In this document: positions 8,902 through 18,938 of the stretch, piece by piece
Position numbering within the stretch: the stretch's first letter is position 1
Layout: the number at the start of each line of letters is the position of its first letter
Assembly (NCBI RefSeq): GCF_003008615.1
Contig: NZ_CP027657.1
Coordinates: 5,208,001-5,272,000, forward strand
Source of the DNA: Pseudomonas mendocina
GTDB lineage: Bacteria; Pseudomonadota; Gammaproteobacteria; Pseudomonadales; Pseudomonadaceae
Direction: 5' to 3'
Length of the DNA stretch: 64,000 bases
The notes under the pieces: model-generated
Told to the model about the DNA's origin: nothing
Seen by the model: the letters and a program-made list of their open reading frames with translations, nothing else
Databases searched by the model: none
Translations under genes and position numbers: made by a program

Positions 8902-9714
8902 TCAGTCGGCAAACTCCGGTTTTTGCTTGGTCATGTGCGCTGCCATGGCCAGGCGCAGGTCTTCCGACTGCAGCATGGCAGCGTTCCAGGTGGCGATGTA
9001 TTCGAGGCCATCGTCGACCCGGTGATCGCGCATGTAGCGAATCATTTCTTTGGTGCCGCGCACGGCAATCGGCGATTTGGCAGCGATTTGTGCGGCAATC
9101 TCCATCACCCCGGCAAGCAACGTTTCATGGCTTTCGTAGGTGCGGTTGACCAGGCCGATGCGGGCGGCTTCATTGCCGTCGATGTTGCGCCCGGTGAAGG
9201 CCAGCTCACGCATCATGCCGTCACCGATGATGCGCGGCAGGCGCTGCAGGGTTCCGACATCGGCGGCCATGCCCATGTCGATTTCCTTGATCGAGAACTG
9301 CGCATCGCCCGTGGAATAGCGCATGTCGCAAGCGCTGATCAGGTCGATGGCACCGCCGATGCAATAGCCCTGAATCGCAGCCAGCACCGGCTTGCGGCAA
9401 TTGTCGACGGCGTTGAAGGAGGCTTGCAGCTCGAGAATCTTGCGGCGCAGCGCCGTGGCATTGCGGCCGACGTCCTTGCCCAGCTGGGCGCCGACCGAGG
9501 CCAGCAGCATCAGGTCGATACCCGAGGAGAAGTGTTTGCCTGCACCAGAGAGCACCACGACGCGTACTGCGTCATTGTCATCGACCCACTGGAAGATCTC
9601 GATGATCTCGCGCCAGAAGTCGGCGTTCATGGCGTTGATCTTTTCCGGACGATTGATCTGCACGTGGGCGATCTTGTCCGCCAGCTCGACGCGGAAGGCT
9701 TTGTAGTCGGACAT
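8902..9714 (-). CDS. Enoyl-CoA hydratase/isomerase family, probable dienoyl-CoA isomerase
   Basis: A 270-residue crotonase-fold enzyme starting MSDYKAFRVEL (an ATG three codons earlier is also possible). The acyl-CoA oxyanion-hole motifs are GKHFSSGIDL (about 60-69) and QGYCIGGAIDL (about 113-123). The segment KEIDMGMAADVGTLQRLP is characteristic of delta3,5-delta2,4-dienoyl-CoA isomerases (ECH1 type), with acidic residues placed for isomerisation rather than hydration. Such enzymes serve beta-oxidation of polyunsaturated fatty acids with odd-numbered double bonds. It is separated from fimL by 37 bases on the same strand. Confidence 0.85.
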   Translation of the reverse strand: MSDYKAFRVELADKIAHVQINRPEKINAMNADFWREIIEIFQWVDDNDAVRVVVLSGAGKHFSSGIDLMLLASVGAQLGKDVGRNATALRRKILELQASFNAVDNCRKPVLAAIQGYCIGGAIDLISACDMRYSTGDAQFSIKEIDMGMAADVGTLQRLPRIIGDGMMRELAFTGRNIDGNEAARIGLVNRTYESHETLLAGVMEIAAQIAAKSPIAVRGTKEMIRYMRDHRVDDGLEYIATWNAAMLQSEDLRLAMAAHMTKQKPEFAD

Positions 9715-9874
9715 GGCAGGCATCCTCAGCAGCGGCTTGGCAGCACGATAATTATTTTGTGATTAATAACCGAGCAACTATAACAAGCACGCCATAAAAG
9801 TCGATGCTTGCCACTGTGACGCAGGGCACGCCCCGGACGTTATCAATTGCTTTGAATGTCAGAGATAAGAGATT

Positions 9875-9906
9875 GATCTGCCGAGGATCTTGCTCCTCGA
9901 CAGATC
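9875..9906 (-). terminator. Hairpin at the 3' end of ldcA
   Basis: GATCTG-CCGAGGA and its inverse pair over 12 of 13 positions around a six-base loop, just after the ldcA stop (minus strand). The following bases contain only short T runs, so termination is likely but not certain. The rest of the gap to the isomerase gene (9715-9874) shows nothing recognisable. Confidence 0.6.
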
Positions 9907-9916
9907 TGCTGCTCAT

Positions 9917-12160
9917 TCACTCCACCAGGCAATCCACGCAGTACTCGCCTGCTTCGGTTTGCAGGCCGTGCACGTCGATATCGAAACCTGGGAAAGCCTG
10001 ATCGAAGGTACGCGCGAACGCCAGGTAGTCGAGAATCGAGCGCGTCGCCGCCGTGAAGCGCTCGCCCGGCATGATAAGCGGAATGCCCGGTGGGTAAGGC
10101 ACCAGCATCACCGCAGCGATACGCCCCTGCAATTGATCGATGGGCACGGCCTCCACCTCGCCACGCACCAGGCGGTCATAGGCATCGGCAGGTTTGATCG
10201 CCAGCTCGGGCAACGCCGTGTACATGCTCTTCAGCGCCTTGGCCGTGGCGTTCTCGCGATAGCAGCCATGCAGTGCATCGCACAGATCGCGCAGCCCCAT
10301 GCCGTGATAGCGCCCCGCGCCGGCTTGGGCGATGGAAGGCAGCACATCGATCAGCGGCAAGTTGGCGTCGTAGCTGCGCTTGAACTCCAGCAGCTCGGTC
10401 AGCAGCGTGCTCCACTTGCCCTTGGTGATCCCCATGGAGAACAGCACCAGGAAGGAATACAGGCCGGTCTTCTCCACCACCAGGCCGCGTTCCCAGAGGA
10501 ACTTGCTGACCACCGCAGCGGGAATGCCCTGCTGCTCCAGCTTGCCGGCCGCATTGAGGCCCGGCATCACCAGGGTGACCTTGATCGGATCGAGCAGCAC
10601 GTAATCGTTGGCCACCTCGCCGAAACCATGCCAGTCGGCATCCGGCTGCAACACCCAGTCAGCGGTCGACAAACTGTCGGCGCCATCGGCTGCGCCCGGC
10701 TGCCAGATGCTGAACCACCAATCCTCGGCATTCAGGTTGCGCCGCACGTTGGCCAGCGCGCGGCGAAAGCTCAGCGCCTCGTCGAAGGTTTCCTGAATCA
10801 GCGAACGCCCTGCCGGCCCTTCCATCATCGCCGAGGCCACATCCAGCGAGGCGATGATGCCGTACTGAGGCGAGGTGGAAATGTGCATCATGAAGGCTTC
10901 ATTGAAACGGTCACGATCCAGCTGACGTTGCCCGCCATCCTGCACGTGAATCATCGAGGCCTGGCTGAAAGCCGCCAGCAGCTTGTGCGTGGAATGGGTG
11001 GTGAACACCAGCGGCGAATGCGCCTCACACTGGGTGCCCATGCCATAGCGGCCGGCATAGAACTCGTGGAACGCGGCGTAGGCGTACCAGGCCTCGTCGA
11101 AGTGCAGCACTTCGACCGAATCGCCCAGCGCCTGCTTGACCATCTCGGCGTTGTAGCACAGCCCGTCATAGGTGGAGTTGGTCACCACCGCCAGCTTGAC
11201 CTTCGGCGCGCGACCGCGTGCCAGCGGGCTGGCATCGATCTTGGCCTGGATCGACTCCCTGCTGAATTCACTCAGCGGAATCGGCCCGATGATGCCCAGT
11301 TCGTTGCGCTCGGGGCACAGGTACAGGGGAATCGCGCCGGTCATGATGATCGAATGCAGGATCGATTTGTGGCAGTTGCGATCCACTAGCACCAGATCAT
11401 CGCGACCGACCATGGAATGCCAGACGATCTTGTTCGCGGTCGAGGTGCCGTTGATCACGAAGAAGGTGTGGTCGGCGCCGAAGTTGCGCGCCGCACGCGC
11501 CTCGGCCTCGGCCAATGGCCCGGTGTGGTCGAGCAGCGAGCCCAGCTCCGGCACCGACACCGACAGATCGGAACGCAGGGTGTTTTCGCCAAAGAACTGG
11601 TGAAAGGCCTGGCCTACCGGGCTCTTGCGGTAGGCCACGCCACCGCCGTGGCCAGGTGTGTGCCAGGAATAGTTGGATTGCGCAGTGTGCTGCACCAGCG
11701 CCTTGAAGAATGGCGGTAGCAGGCCTTCCAGATAGTTATGCGCCGCGCGCGCCACCTGCCGGGCCAGGAAGGACACGGTGTCCTCGTAAAGATAAAGGAT
11801 GCCGCGCAACTGGTTGAGATCGGCCATGGCCTCGGCCGGCGCGTTCTCGATGGTCACCTGCTCGCCGAGGGCGAAGATCGGCAGTTGTGGCGCCCGCACC
11901 CGCGCCACGCGGATCAGTTCGACCATGTCCTGCAGCAGACGACTGTTCTCCCCCGCGCCTTCGGCGGCGACCAGAATGCAGGCCAGACCATGGTGGGTGG
12001 ACGCGACGATACGCCCCTCTGCCGCACTGGCGGTGGGCAGGATGCTGAAACCGTCCTGGGTGAGTTCTTGCGCGATGGCGCGCACGCGATCACCGGCCAC
12101 GGTATCGGCCTTGATGTCGCGGTGCACGATTAGGACGGGAAACTTGAGGTCTTTGTACAT
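9917..12160 (-). CDS. ldcA: PLP-dependent lysine/arginine/ornithine decarboxylase (LdcA type)
   Basis: A 747-residue group III amino acid decarboxylase. An N-terminal wing domain (1-125) resembles a response-regulator fold, followed by the PLP domain (about 160-430) and a C-terminal domain. The PLP Schiff-base Lys is K393 in THSTHKLLAAFSQ, with the cofactor Asp in HFDEAW (D355); WHTPGHGGG (166-174) is the conserved substrate-side motif. In P. aeruginosa the orthologue LdcA decarboxylates L-lysine to cadaverine under arginine control, so lysine is the likely substrate. It stands alone, with no antiporter gene beside it. Confidence 0.9.
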   Translation of the reverse strand: MYKDLKFPVLIVHRDIKADTVAGDRVRAIAQELTQDGFSILPTASAAEGRIVASTHHGLACILVAAEGAGENSRLLQDMVELIRVARVRAPQLPIFALGEQVTIENAPAEAMADLNQLRGILYLYEDTVSFLARQVARAAHNYLEGLLPPFFKALVQHTAQSNYSWHTPGHGGGVAYRKSPVGQAFHQFFGENTLRSDLSVSVPELGSLLDHTGPLAEAEARAARNFGADHTFFVINGTSTANKIVWHSMVGRDDLVLVDRNCHKSILHSIIMTGAIPLYLCPERNELGIIGPIPLSEFSRESIQAKIDASPLARGRAPKVKLAVVTNSTYDGLCYNAEMVKQALGDSVEVLHFDEAWYAYAAFHEFYAGRYGMGTQCEAHSPLVFTTHSTHKLLAAFSQASMIHVQDGGQRQLDRDRFNEAFMMHISTSPQYGIIASLDVASAMMEGPAGRSLIQETFDEALSFRRALANVRRNLNAEDWWFSIWQPGAADGADSLSTADWVLQPDADWHGFGEVANDYVLLDPIKVTLVMPGLNAAGKLEQQGIPAAVVSKFLWERGLVVEKTGLYSFLVLFSMGITKGKWSTLLTELLEFKRSYDANLPLIDVLPSIAQAGAGRYHGMGLRDLCDALHGCYRENATAKALKSMYTALPELAIKPADAYDRLVRGEVEAVPIDQLQGRIAAVMLVPYPPGIPLIMPGERFTAATRSILDYLAFARTFDQAFPGFDIDVHGLQTEAGEYCVDCLVE

Positions 12161-12281
12161 TGTGACGTCCTGAAGGCTGGCAGGCTTGGCCTGCCCATCG
12201 CCTCAGGTTAGAGGCTCCCCTTCAGCGGCGAAACCCCCTGTGCATCACGCTATAACAAAAGGTCGCAATTGCGCTGTTCGG

Positions 12282-13040
12282 TTATTCCGGCGCTTTTTCC
12301 AACTGCGCCCACAGCGACGGCCCGCCAGCGGACTTCTCGATCACGGCCAGGCGCGCCATGTGCGCTACGAGCTCATCCTCGCTGGCGCGAATGACGCGCG
12401 TGCGAGGGCGCGAAGCATCCAGACGGCGGATCGGCGTGGCCTGCTGGCGCCCGCTGCCATCGCCATCGGAGCCTTCACCAGCCAGGGATAGGTTGGTCTG
12501 CCCACCGGTCATCGCCAGGTAGACGTCGGCGAGAATCTCCGAGTCGAGCAAGGCGCCGTGCAGTTCGCGGTTGGAGTTGTCGACGCCATAGCGCTTGCAC
12601 AGCGCATCCAGGCTGTTGCGCTGCCCCGGATGGCGCTCACGCGCCATCATCAGGGTATCGAGCACCGAGCAGTAGTCACTGACATCGGAGCGTTCGCTCT
12701 GCCCCAGCAAGGCGAACTCGTTGTTGATGAAGCCAACGTCGAACGCCGCGTTGTGGATGATCAGCTGGGCACCCTTGATGAATTCGTAGAACTCATCGGC
12801 GACTTCCTTGAATCGTGGCTTGTCGGCCACGTACTCGTTGGTGATGCCGTGAACCGCGATGGCGCCCTCATCGATCTCGCGATCGGGGTTGAGGTAGACA
12901 TGGAAATGACGCCCGGTCAGCCGGCGCCCCAACAATTCGACACAACCGATCTCGATGATACGGTGCCCGTCGGTGACCGGCATGCCGGTGGTTTCGGTAT
13001 CCAGCACCACGTAGCGCTTGACGGTGTTATCGGTTGTCAC
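12282..13040 (-). CDS. dnaQ: DNA polymerase III epsilon subunit (3'-5' proofreading exonuclease)
   Basis: A 252-residue DnaQ with the DEDDh exonuclease motifs: DTETTG (D14, E16) in Exo I, HNAAFDVGFIN (about 97-107) in Exo II, and HGALLDSEILADVYL (about 160-174) in Exo III with the catalytic His and Asp. The C-terminal tail includes the clamp-binding-like stretch near QATPIRRLD. It proofreads within the polymerase III core. It follows rnhA by 71 bases on the same strand and is probably cotranscribed; in many bacteria the pair is arranged divergently, but in Pseudomonas they are tandem. Confidence 0.95.
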   Translation of the reverse strand: MTTDNTVKRYVVLDTETTGMPVTDGHRIIEIGCVELLGRRLTGRHFHVYLNPDREIDEGAIAVHGITNEYVADKPRFKEVADEFYEFIKGAQLIIHNAAFDVGFINNEFALLGQSERSDVSDYCSVLDTLMMARERHPGQRNSLDALCKRYGVDNSNRELHGALLDSEILADVYLAMTGGQTNLSLAGEGSDGDGSGRQQATPIRRLDASRPRTRVIRASEDELVAHMARLAVIEKSAGGPSLWAQLEKAPE

Positions 13041-13110
13041 GCCTTGCCTCTCTCATATCTACGTTGTCGCACGTTCAGTGCGGCATCTTAACTCAGGTGT
13101 TGGTCAGCGT

Positions 13111-13563
13111 TCAGCGCGCCAAGCGCACCTCGTCGACGCCGCGATTGGCCAACTGGTCGGCTCGTTCGTTGCCGGGGTGGCCAGTGTGACCACGCACCCA
13201 TTGCCAACTCACCTGGTGACGATTCACTTCCTCGTCCAGCTTCTGCCAGAGGTCGGCATTTTTCACCGGTTCTTTCGAAGCTGTCTTCCAGCCGCGCTTC
13301 TTCCAGTTCGGCAACCATTCCTGGATGCCCTTCATCACGTACTGCGAGTCGGTCACCAACTTGACCGTACAAGGCCTGGTCAGGGCGATCAGGCCGGCAA
13401 TCGCCGCCATCAACTCCATGCGGTTATTGGTGGTATTCGGGTCACCGCCCCACAGCTCCTTTTCCACCCCTTTGTACACCAGCAACGCCCCCCAGCCGCC
13501 GGGGCCAGGATTGCCCTTGCAGGCGCCATCGGTGTAGATCACGACATCATCGGTTTCAGACAT
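13111..13563 (-). CDS. rnhA: Ribonuclease HI
   Basis: A 150-residue RNase HI that removes RNA from RNA-DNA hybrids. The four catalytic acids are visible: D12 in [12 protein letters not shown]50 in NNRMEL, D72 in TDSQYV and D136 in NERADQLA, with the basic-protrusion region [15 protein letters not shown] at 86-100. Length and motifs equal E. coli RNase HI. It lies between a methyltransferase gene (41 bases upstream) and dnaQ on the minus strand. Confidence 0.96.
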   Translation of the reverse strand: MSETDDVVIYTDGACKGNPGPGGWGALLVYKGVEKELWGGDPNTTNNRMELMAAIAGLIALTRPCTVKLVTDSQYVMKGIQEWLPNWKKRGWKTASKEPVKNADLWQKLDEEVNRHQVSWQWVRGHTGHPGNERADQLANRGVDEVRLAR

Positions 13564-13604
13564 TCATAAACTCAGTACAGAATTGATTGGCCGGGGCATG
13601 GCCT

Positions 13605-14363
13605 TCAGTTGTCGAGATCGCGCCGGCTGATCTTCGCCACCGGCATCGGCAGCAGCTTGCCCATTGGCTCGCGGCGCGACTGCCGCAGCGGGCGCAGACC
13701 AACCACCAGCTTGCGTGCCACCAACAGGTAGAAACCAGCTCCCGGCAACTGCCAGGCATCGCCCCAACTTTCCATTCGTCGCAGGCGCATTTGCCAGGCC
13801 AGCGAAGCGAGCGGCGGACGATAGCACCCGAACCGGCGTTTCTCCAACGCAAAGCCCAGCAGCGTCAACCAGTCACCGACCCGGCTGGGGGCAATACAAC
13901 GAGCCTTGGCAAGGCCATCCCGGGCGAACAAGCTGCGTGCCCCCCAGGCGCTCCACGGATGGATACCCAGAATCAGCAGATGCCCACCAGGTCTGACGCT
14001 GCGAGCAGCTTCACGCAGCAGTCCGTGGGGCGACAGGCTGAAGTCCAGGCCGTGCTGCAACACCACCAGATCCGCCGCATGCTCACCCAACGGCCAGGAT
14101 TGTTCCTCGCAGACGATCTGCACGCCTGGCATGGGCGCGCCGAGACGCACGTTATGCTGGACTTGACCCGCCTTGGGCGGCCCCTCGGCACTAGGCCCGT
14201 AGCTCACCAGATAACCCCCGAAAAAACGCGCCAGCTCCTCTTCCAGCAGGCGTCGTTCCTCTTCCAGCAACAGCTGGCCGAGGGGGCCGGCAAGCCAGTC
14301 GCGCGCCTCGCCAATGAGTTTGAGCCACTCAGGGTCGGCCTGGGCGAATGCCTGATCAGTCAT
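13605..14363 (-). CDS. SAM-dependent methyltransferase, class I
   Basis: A 252-residue methyltransferase-fold protein. The usual Gly-rich SAM loop near the N-terminus is poorly conserved, but the later motifs stand out: LVVLQHGLDFSLSP (about 97-110, the strand 4/helix D region) and SVRPGGHLLILGIHPWS (about 120-136, the post-motif RPGG turn common in methyltransferases). The substrate is unknown. It heads an apparent methyltransferase-rnhA-dnaQ unit and is transcribed divergently from gloB with a 72-base gap that must hold both promoters. Confidence 0.8.
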   Translation of the reverse strand: MTDQAFAQADPEWLKLIGEARDWLAGPLGQLLLEEERRLLEEELARFFGGYLVSYGPSAEGPPKAGQVQHNVRLGAPMPGVQIVCEEQSWPLGEHAADLVVLQHGLDFSLSPHGLLREAARSVRPGGHLLILGIHPWSAWGARSLFARDGLAKARCIAPSRVGDWLTLLGFALEKRRFGCYRPPLASLAWQMRLRRMESWGDAWQLPGAGFYLLVARKLVVGLRPLRQSRREPMGKLLPMPVAKISRRDLDN

Positions 14364-14435
14364 CGCTGCCTCCGCATGACAGTTTCTGCATGTCGTGTCT
14401 AAGATGCACCTTTATGACCAGCTTAGCGACCCGCA

Positions 14436-15209
14436 ATGATTCAGATCGACGCGCTGCCCGCCTTCAATGACAACTATATCTGGCTGCTGCAAGAGCCGCG
14501 CAGCAAACGCTGCGCTGTAGTCGACCCCGGCGATGCCGCACCGGTCATGGCCTGGCTGGAGGCCCATCCTGATTGGCAGCTCAGCGACATCCTGATCACC
14601 CATCATCACTTCGATCATGTCGGCGGCGTCGAGAAGCTGAAGAACGCCACCCATGCACGCGTCGCCGGTCCAGCTGCGGAAAAGATCCCGGCGCGCGATA
14701 TCGACCTGAACGACAACGACGAGATCGACGTGCTCGGCCTGCGCTTCAAGGTCATGGCCGTACCCGGCCACACCCTTGGTCATATCGCCTACTACCATGC
14801 CGAACAGAGCCTGCTGTTCTGTGGCGACACCTTGTTCGCGGGCGGCTGTGGTCGCCTGTTCGAAGGCACACCGCAACAAATGCATCAATCCCTGAGCCGC
14901 CTGGCCGCTCTGCCAGGTGAAACGCTGGTGTACTGCACCCACGAGTACACACTGAGCAATCTGCGCTTTGCCCACGCCGTGGAGCCGGAAAACGTGCGCC
15001 TGAACGAGCGTCTGGCCGAAGTGAGCCGCTGGCGCGACGAAGGCCGTATCAGCCTGCCATCGAACATCGAACTGGAACTGGCCACCAATCCGTTTCTACG
15101 TGCCGCCGAGCCGACGATCATCGCTGCGACCAAACGACGCGACGACCGGCAGTCAAGCGAACCGAGCGCCGTATTCGCTAGCTTGCGTTCATGGAAGGAC
15201 ACATTTTAG
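14436..15209 (+). CDS. gloB: Hydroxyacylglutathione hydrolase (glyoxalase II)
   Basis: A 257-residue metallo-beta-lactamase-fold enzyme that hydrolyses S-D-lactoylglutathione to D-lactate and glutathione in methylglyoxal detoxification. The metal motif [10 protein letters not shown] occupies residues 55-64, with [10 protein letters not shown] (about 111-120), the bridging Asp in [13 protein letters not shown], and the C-terminal glutathione-binding helices with [13 protein letters not shown]. Full length for the family. It precedes mltD on the same strand. Confidence 0.95.
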   Translation: MIQIDALPAFNDNYIWLLQEPRSKRCAVVDPGDAAPVMAWLEAHPDWQLSDILITHHHFDHVGGVEKLKNATHARVAGPAAEKIPARDIDLNDNDEIDVLGLRFKVMAVPGHTLGHIAYYHAEQSLLFCGDTLFAGGCGRLFEGTPQQMHQSLSRLAALPGETLVYCTHEYTLSNLRFAHAVEPENVRLNERLAEVSRWRDEGRISLPSNIELELATNPFLRAAEPTIIAATKRRDDRQSSEPSAVFASLRSWKDTF

Positions 15210-15239
15210 TCGTCGATTAAAAGGTCGACAGGCTCGCAA

Positions 15240-15266
15240 AAGGCTGGTGAAAACTTGACCAGCCTT
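15240..15266 (+). terminator. Hairpin between gloB and mltD
   Basis: AAGGCTGGT and ACCAGCCTT pair perfectly around a nine-base loop 30 bases after the gloB stop. There is no strong T run, so it may be a weak terminator or an mRNA stabiliser. Confidence 0.5.
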
Positions 15267-15319
15267 GACCCGATTCCTAGAATCGCCCGACCTTTTCGCC
15301 GGGACATACACCTCACCCA

Positions 15320-16894
15320 ATGCCTTTATCATCACGCAAGCCATTGAATATCAAGGCATTGGCACGCAGCGCTCGAGCGCTCGCGGTGATGTGTTGCGTG
15401 ACCCTGGCCGGCTGCCAGAGCCTGCCCAGCGATACTCCGGATCGAGCGACCGACACCTCCCGCGCCGTCGGCCTGGAACGTGAGCCAGAGTGGCTGAGCA
15501 GCGACGTCAAACCACGCGAATACAACGATATCTGGGAACGCCTGCGCGACGGTTTCAAGCTGCAGGATGAAATCGGCATCAACCCGCGCATCGAACGTGT
15601 ACGCCTCTGGTACGCCAGCAATCCAAAACACGTCGATACCGTCAGCGAGCGCAGTGCACCTTATATCCACTACATCGTCGAGCGCCTGGCCGAGCGTGAC
15701 ATGCCAATGGAGCTGGCACTGCTGCCGGTGATCGAAAGCGCCTACGACCCGCAGGCCTATTCTTCCGCCCATGCCGTTGGCCTCTGGCAGTTCATCCCCT
15801 CGACCGGACGCCACTACAACCTGCGCCAGACCAATTGGTACGACGGCCGCCGCGACGTCACCGCATCGACTCAAGCCGCGCTCAACTACCTCAGCCGCCT
15901 GCATGAAATGTTCAACGGTGACTGGCTGCTCGCCCTGGCGGCCTACAATGCCGGCGAAGGCCGTATCAGCCGCGCCATCGAACGCAACGAGAAGCTCGGC
16001 CTGCCCAGCGACTACTGGAACCTGTCGCTGCCCAAGGAAACCGAGGACTACGTACCCAAGCTGCTCGCCCTGTCTCAGGTGATCCTGACGCCCGAAGCCT
16101 ATGGCGTGACGCTGTCGCCGATTGCCAACGAACCCTACTTCGAGCAGATCGCCATCAAGCAGCACATGGATCTGTCCCGGGTCGCCCAACTGGCCGACCT
16201 CGATGAAGAAGAGCTGCGACAGCTCAACCCTGCCTACAAGCGCGGCATAACCCTCGACGGGCCGCAGCATCTGCTGGTACCGACCGAAAAAGCCGAGATG
16301 CTCAGTGCCAGCCTGGCCCTGATGAAGCCGCAGGAAATGGTCGACTGGCAAAGCTATACCGTACGCTCCGGCGACAGCCTGCATGCCATCGCCAACCGTC
16401 ACCACCTGTCGGTCAACATGCTCAAGGACGTCAATCGCCTGAGTGGCAACAACCTGAGCATTGGCCAGGTGCTGACCATTCCCACCAAACCTGGCGTGTC
16501 GCCCAGCGAGCCGCTGTATCAGCAGCACAGCACCGCACAAGTGGCAGCCAGCCGCACCTACCAGGTGAAGAACGGCGACAATCTGTGGCAGATCGCCCGC
16601 GCCCACCAGGTCGCCGTGCATGACCTACAGCGCTGGAACAAGCTGCAAGGTAATCAGTTGAAAGTCGGCCAGGTTCTCAATCTGGCGGCCGCCGATAGCG
16701 GCGCCCGGGTCACCAGCACTGCCCGCAGCAAGACCGACTCTCGCGATAAAGCCACTTACTATCGCGTGCAGCAGGGCGACTCCTTCTACGTCATCGCCAA
16801 ACGCTTCAAGATCGACCTCAAGAACCTGCAGGCCTGGAACCCGCGCAGCAGCACCCTGCGGCCTGGGCAGATGTTGACCCTTTATCTGCCCTGA
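15320..16894 (+). CDS. mltD: Membrane-bound lytic murein transglycosylase D with LysM repeats
   Basis: A 524-residue lipoprotein. The signal peptide ends in the lipobox TLAGC (C32). The SLT domain has the catalytic Glu in LLPVIESAYDP (E139), followed by VGLWQFIPSTG and the AAYNAGEGRI motif typical of family 1 transglycosylases. Three LysM peptidoglycan-binding repeats follow (about 345-395, 412-460 and 470-524), each with a YxVxxGDSxxxIAxR-like start. It cleaves the MurNAc-GlcNAc bond with formation of 1,6-anhydro ends, acting from the outer membrane. Three LysM repeats is within the normal range for Pseudomonas MltD. Confidence 0.94.
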   Translation: MPLSSRKPLNIKALARSARALAVMCCVTLAGCQSLPSDTPDRATDTSRAVGLEREPEWLSSDVKPREYNDIWERLRDGFKLQDEIGINPRIERVRLWYASNPKHVDTVSERSAPYIHYIVERLAERDMPMELALLPVIESAYDPQAYSSAHAVGLWQFIPSTGRHYNLRQTNWYDGRRDVTASTQAALNYLSRLHEMFNGDWLLALAAYNAGEGRISRAIERNEKLGLPSDYWNLSLPKETEDYVPKLLALSQVILTPEAYGVTLSPIANEPYFEQIAIKQHMDLSRVAQLADLDEEELRQLNPAYKRGITLDGPQHLLVPTEKAEMLSASLALMKPQEMVDWQSYTVRSGDSLHAIANRHHLSVNMLKDVNRLSGNNLSIGQVLTIPTKPGVSPSEPLYQQHSTAQVAASRTYQVKNGDNLWQIARAHQVAVHDLQRWNKLQGNQLKVGQVLNLAAADSGARVTSTARSKTDSRDKATYYRVQQGDSFYVIAKRFKIDLKNLQAWNPRSSTLRPGQMLTLYLP

Positions 16895-17087
16895 CCAGCC
16901 ACGCCCGACACGTCCTGAAAAACCTCGCCCTGGCGACGTTTTCAGAACGAGATCGCCGTATTGGCGTGTCCTCGAAGCATGCCGGGCAGATACCTATCAA
17001 GTCGCCGTTACCAGGCACCTGCTGTCGCGCTCTTTTTCCTGCCGATACAAGCTGTTACTGTACCGACCCAGAAGCCCAAAAGCCGCC

Positions 17088-18938
17088 ATGGATCGGATCT
17101 CACGCCCGATGCGTCCCCTCCTCCTGCTGTTCCTCAGCCTGGCCTTGAGCTTTCCCGCCTCTGCGACCATTAGCGAGAGCCACGGCTACGCCCAGTTCGG
17201 GACACTCAAGTACCCCGCCAGCTTCAGTCACTTCGACTGGGTCAACCCTGACGCGCCCAAAAGCGGCACGCTGCGGATCATGGCCGCCGGTACGTTCGAT
17301 ACGCTCAACCCTTATACCTTCAAGGGCAGTAGCCCGATCTCCACGGCGCACTTCCTGCAATATGGCGTCAATGAGCTGAACGAACCGCTGATGGTTGGCA
17401 CGGGAGCCTACGATCCCTCGGGTGACGAACCGGCCTCCAGCTATGGCCTGATCGCCCGCAGTGTGGAATACAGCGAGGATCGCAGTTGGGTCGTGTTCAA
17501 CCTGCGTCCTGAAGCCCGCTTTCACGACGGCAAACCGATTACCGCGTATGACGTGGCTTTCTCCTACCGCCTGCTGCGCAACGAAGGCCATCCGCAGTAC
17601 CGCACCAACCTGCAGGAAGTGAAGCGCGTCGACATCCTCAATCGTCACCGCATTCGCTTCGTTCTCAAGCGCGCAGGCAACCCATTGCTGATCCTGCGTC
17701 TGGGCGAACTGCCGGTGCTGCCTCAGCACTACTGGAAAGATCGCGACTTCAAGGCCACAACGTTCGAAGCGCCGCTGGGCAGCGGCCCTTACCGCATCGT
17801 GCAGGTCGTACCGGGCCGGCGCCTGGTTTTCGAGCGCGTGAAGGACTGGTGGGGCAAGGATCTGCCGGTCAACCGTGGCAAGTACAACTTCGATCGCGTC
17901 GAGGTGGAGTTCTACCGAGACAACCACGTCGCCTTCGAAGCATTCAAGGCGGGTGAATTCGATCTGTATATAGAGAACCAGGCGAAGAACTGGGCCAACG
18001 GTTATCGCTTTCCGGCCGTCACCCGTGGCGAGGTGATCCGCGCGGAAATCCCCCACCAGATACCGACCCAGACCCAGGCGCTGTTCATGAACACCCGTCG
18101 CACGCTGTTCAGCGACCGCAGGGTACGCGAAGCGCTTGGCCTGATGTTCGACTTCGAGTGGACCAATCGCACGCTGTTCAACAATGCCTATGTGCGCGCC
18201 GCCAGTTACTACCCCAACAGCGAATTCTCCGCCACCGGCAAACCCGAAGGCGCCGAATGGCTGCTGCTTTCGCCACACCGTGACAAACTGCCGAAACGCC
18301 TGTTCAGCGAGCCGCCGACACAACCGGTAACCGACGGCCGCGGTGTGCCACGGGAAACCATGCGCCGCGCCCTCGGTCTATTGGCCGACGCCGGCTGGAA
18401 ACCCACCGGCCAGCAACTGCGCAACGCCCGTGGTGAGCGCTTCGAGTTCGAGGTCATGCTGGTCAACCCCAGCCTCGAACGCATCCTCCAACCCTATACC
18501 GCCAGCTTGGCCAGCATCGGCATTCGCGCCAACCTGCGCACCGTGGATCGCGCCCAGTACAAGCAACGCCTCGACCAATTCGACTACGACATGATTCTGC
18601 TCACCCTGCCGCAAACCCTCAGCCCCGGACTGGAACAATCGATGTATTTCCATTCCAGCCAGGTGGGCATCAGGGGCGGACGCAACTACGCGGGTGTGGC
18701 CGATCCGGTGGTCGACGAGATGATCGACAAGCTGCTCTCGGCGCAGACCCGTGACGAACAGGTCGCGGCCACTCGCGCGCTGGATCGCGTCCTGCTCTGG
18801 CAGCACTACAGCATCCCCAACTGGTACATCAATTATCACCGCCTGGCTTACCGCAATCGGTTCGCCTTCGTCACCACGCCGCCCTATACACTGGGCCTGC
18901 GCACCTGGTGGCTGAAGCCCACGGAGAACGCTCGATGA
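17088..18938 (+). CDS. nppA1: Peptide ABC transporter substrate-binding protein NppA1-like
   Basis: Family 5 extracellular solute-binding protein of 616 residues from the ATG at 17088; a start eight codons later (17109, MRPLLLLFLSL) would give a better signal peptide, ending near SFPASA. The mature part shows GTFDTLNPYTFKG near residue 70, the conserved PLGSGPYRI loop (about 228-236) and FNTRR-like [17 protein letters not shown]. It delivers substrate to the permease encoded downstream. In P. aeruginosa the matching operon takes up peptides, microcin C and peptidyl-nucleoside antibiotics. The gene overlaps nppA2 by four bases (ATGA). Confidence 0.88.
   Translation: MDRISRPMRPLLLLFLSLALSFPASATISESHGYAQFGTLKYPASFSHFDWVNPDAPKSGTLRIMAAGTFDTLNPYTFKGSSPISTAHFLQYGVNELNEPLMVGTGAYDPSGDEPASSYGLIARSVEYSEDRSWVVFNLRPEARFHDGKPITAYDVAFSYRLLRNEGHPQYRTNLQEVKRVDILNRHRIRFVLKRAGNPLLILRLGELPVLPQHYWKDRDFKATTFEAPLGSGPYRIVQVVPGRRLVFERVKDWWGKDLPVNRGKYNFDRVEVEFYRDNHVAFEAFKAGEFDLYIENQAKNWANGYRFPAVTRGEVIRAEIPHQIPTQTQALFMNTRRTLFSDRRVREALGLMFDFEWTNRTLFNNAYVRAASYYPNSEFSATGKPEGAEWLLLSPHRDKLPKRLFSEPPTQPVTDGRGVPRETMRRALGLLADAGWKPTGQQLRNARGERFEFEVMLVNPSLERILQPYTASLASIGIRANLRTVDRAQYKQRLDQFDYDMILLTLPQTLSPGLEQSMYFHSSQVGIRGGRNYAGVADPVVDEMIDKLLSAQTRDEQVAATRALDRVLLWQHYSIPNWYINYHRLAYRNRFAFVTTPPYTLGLRTWWLKPTENAR

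Noticed and set aside
9890..11389. Long open frame opposite ldcA
   Set aside because: High-GC shadow of a strongly conserved gene on the other strand; no domain in the translation.
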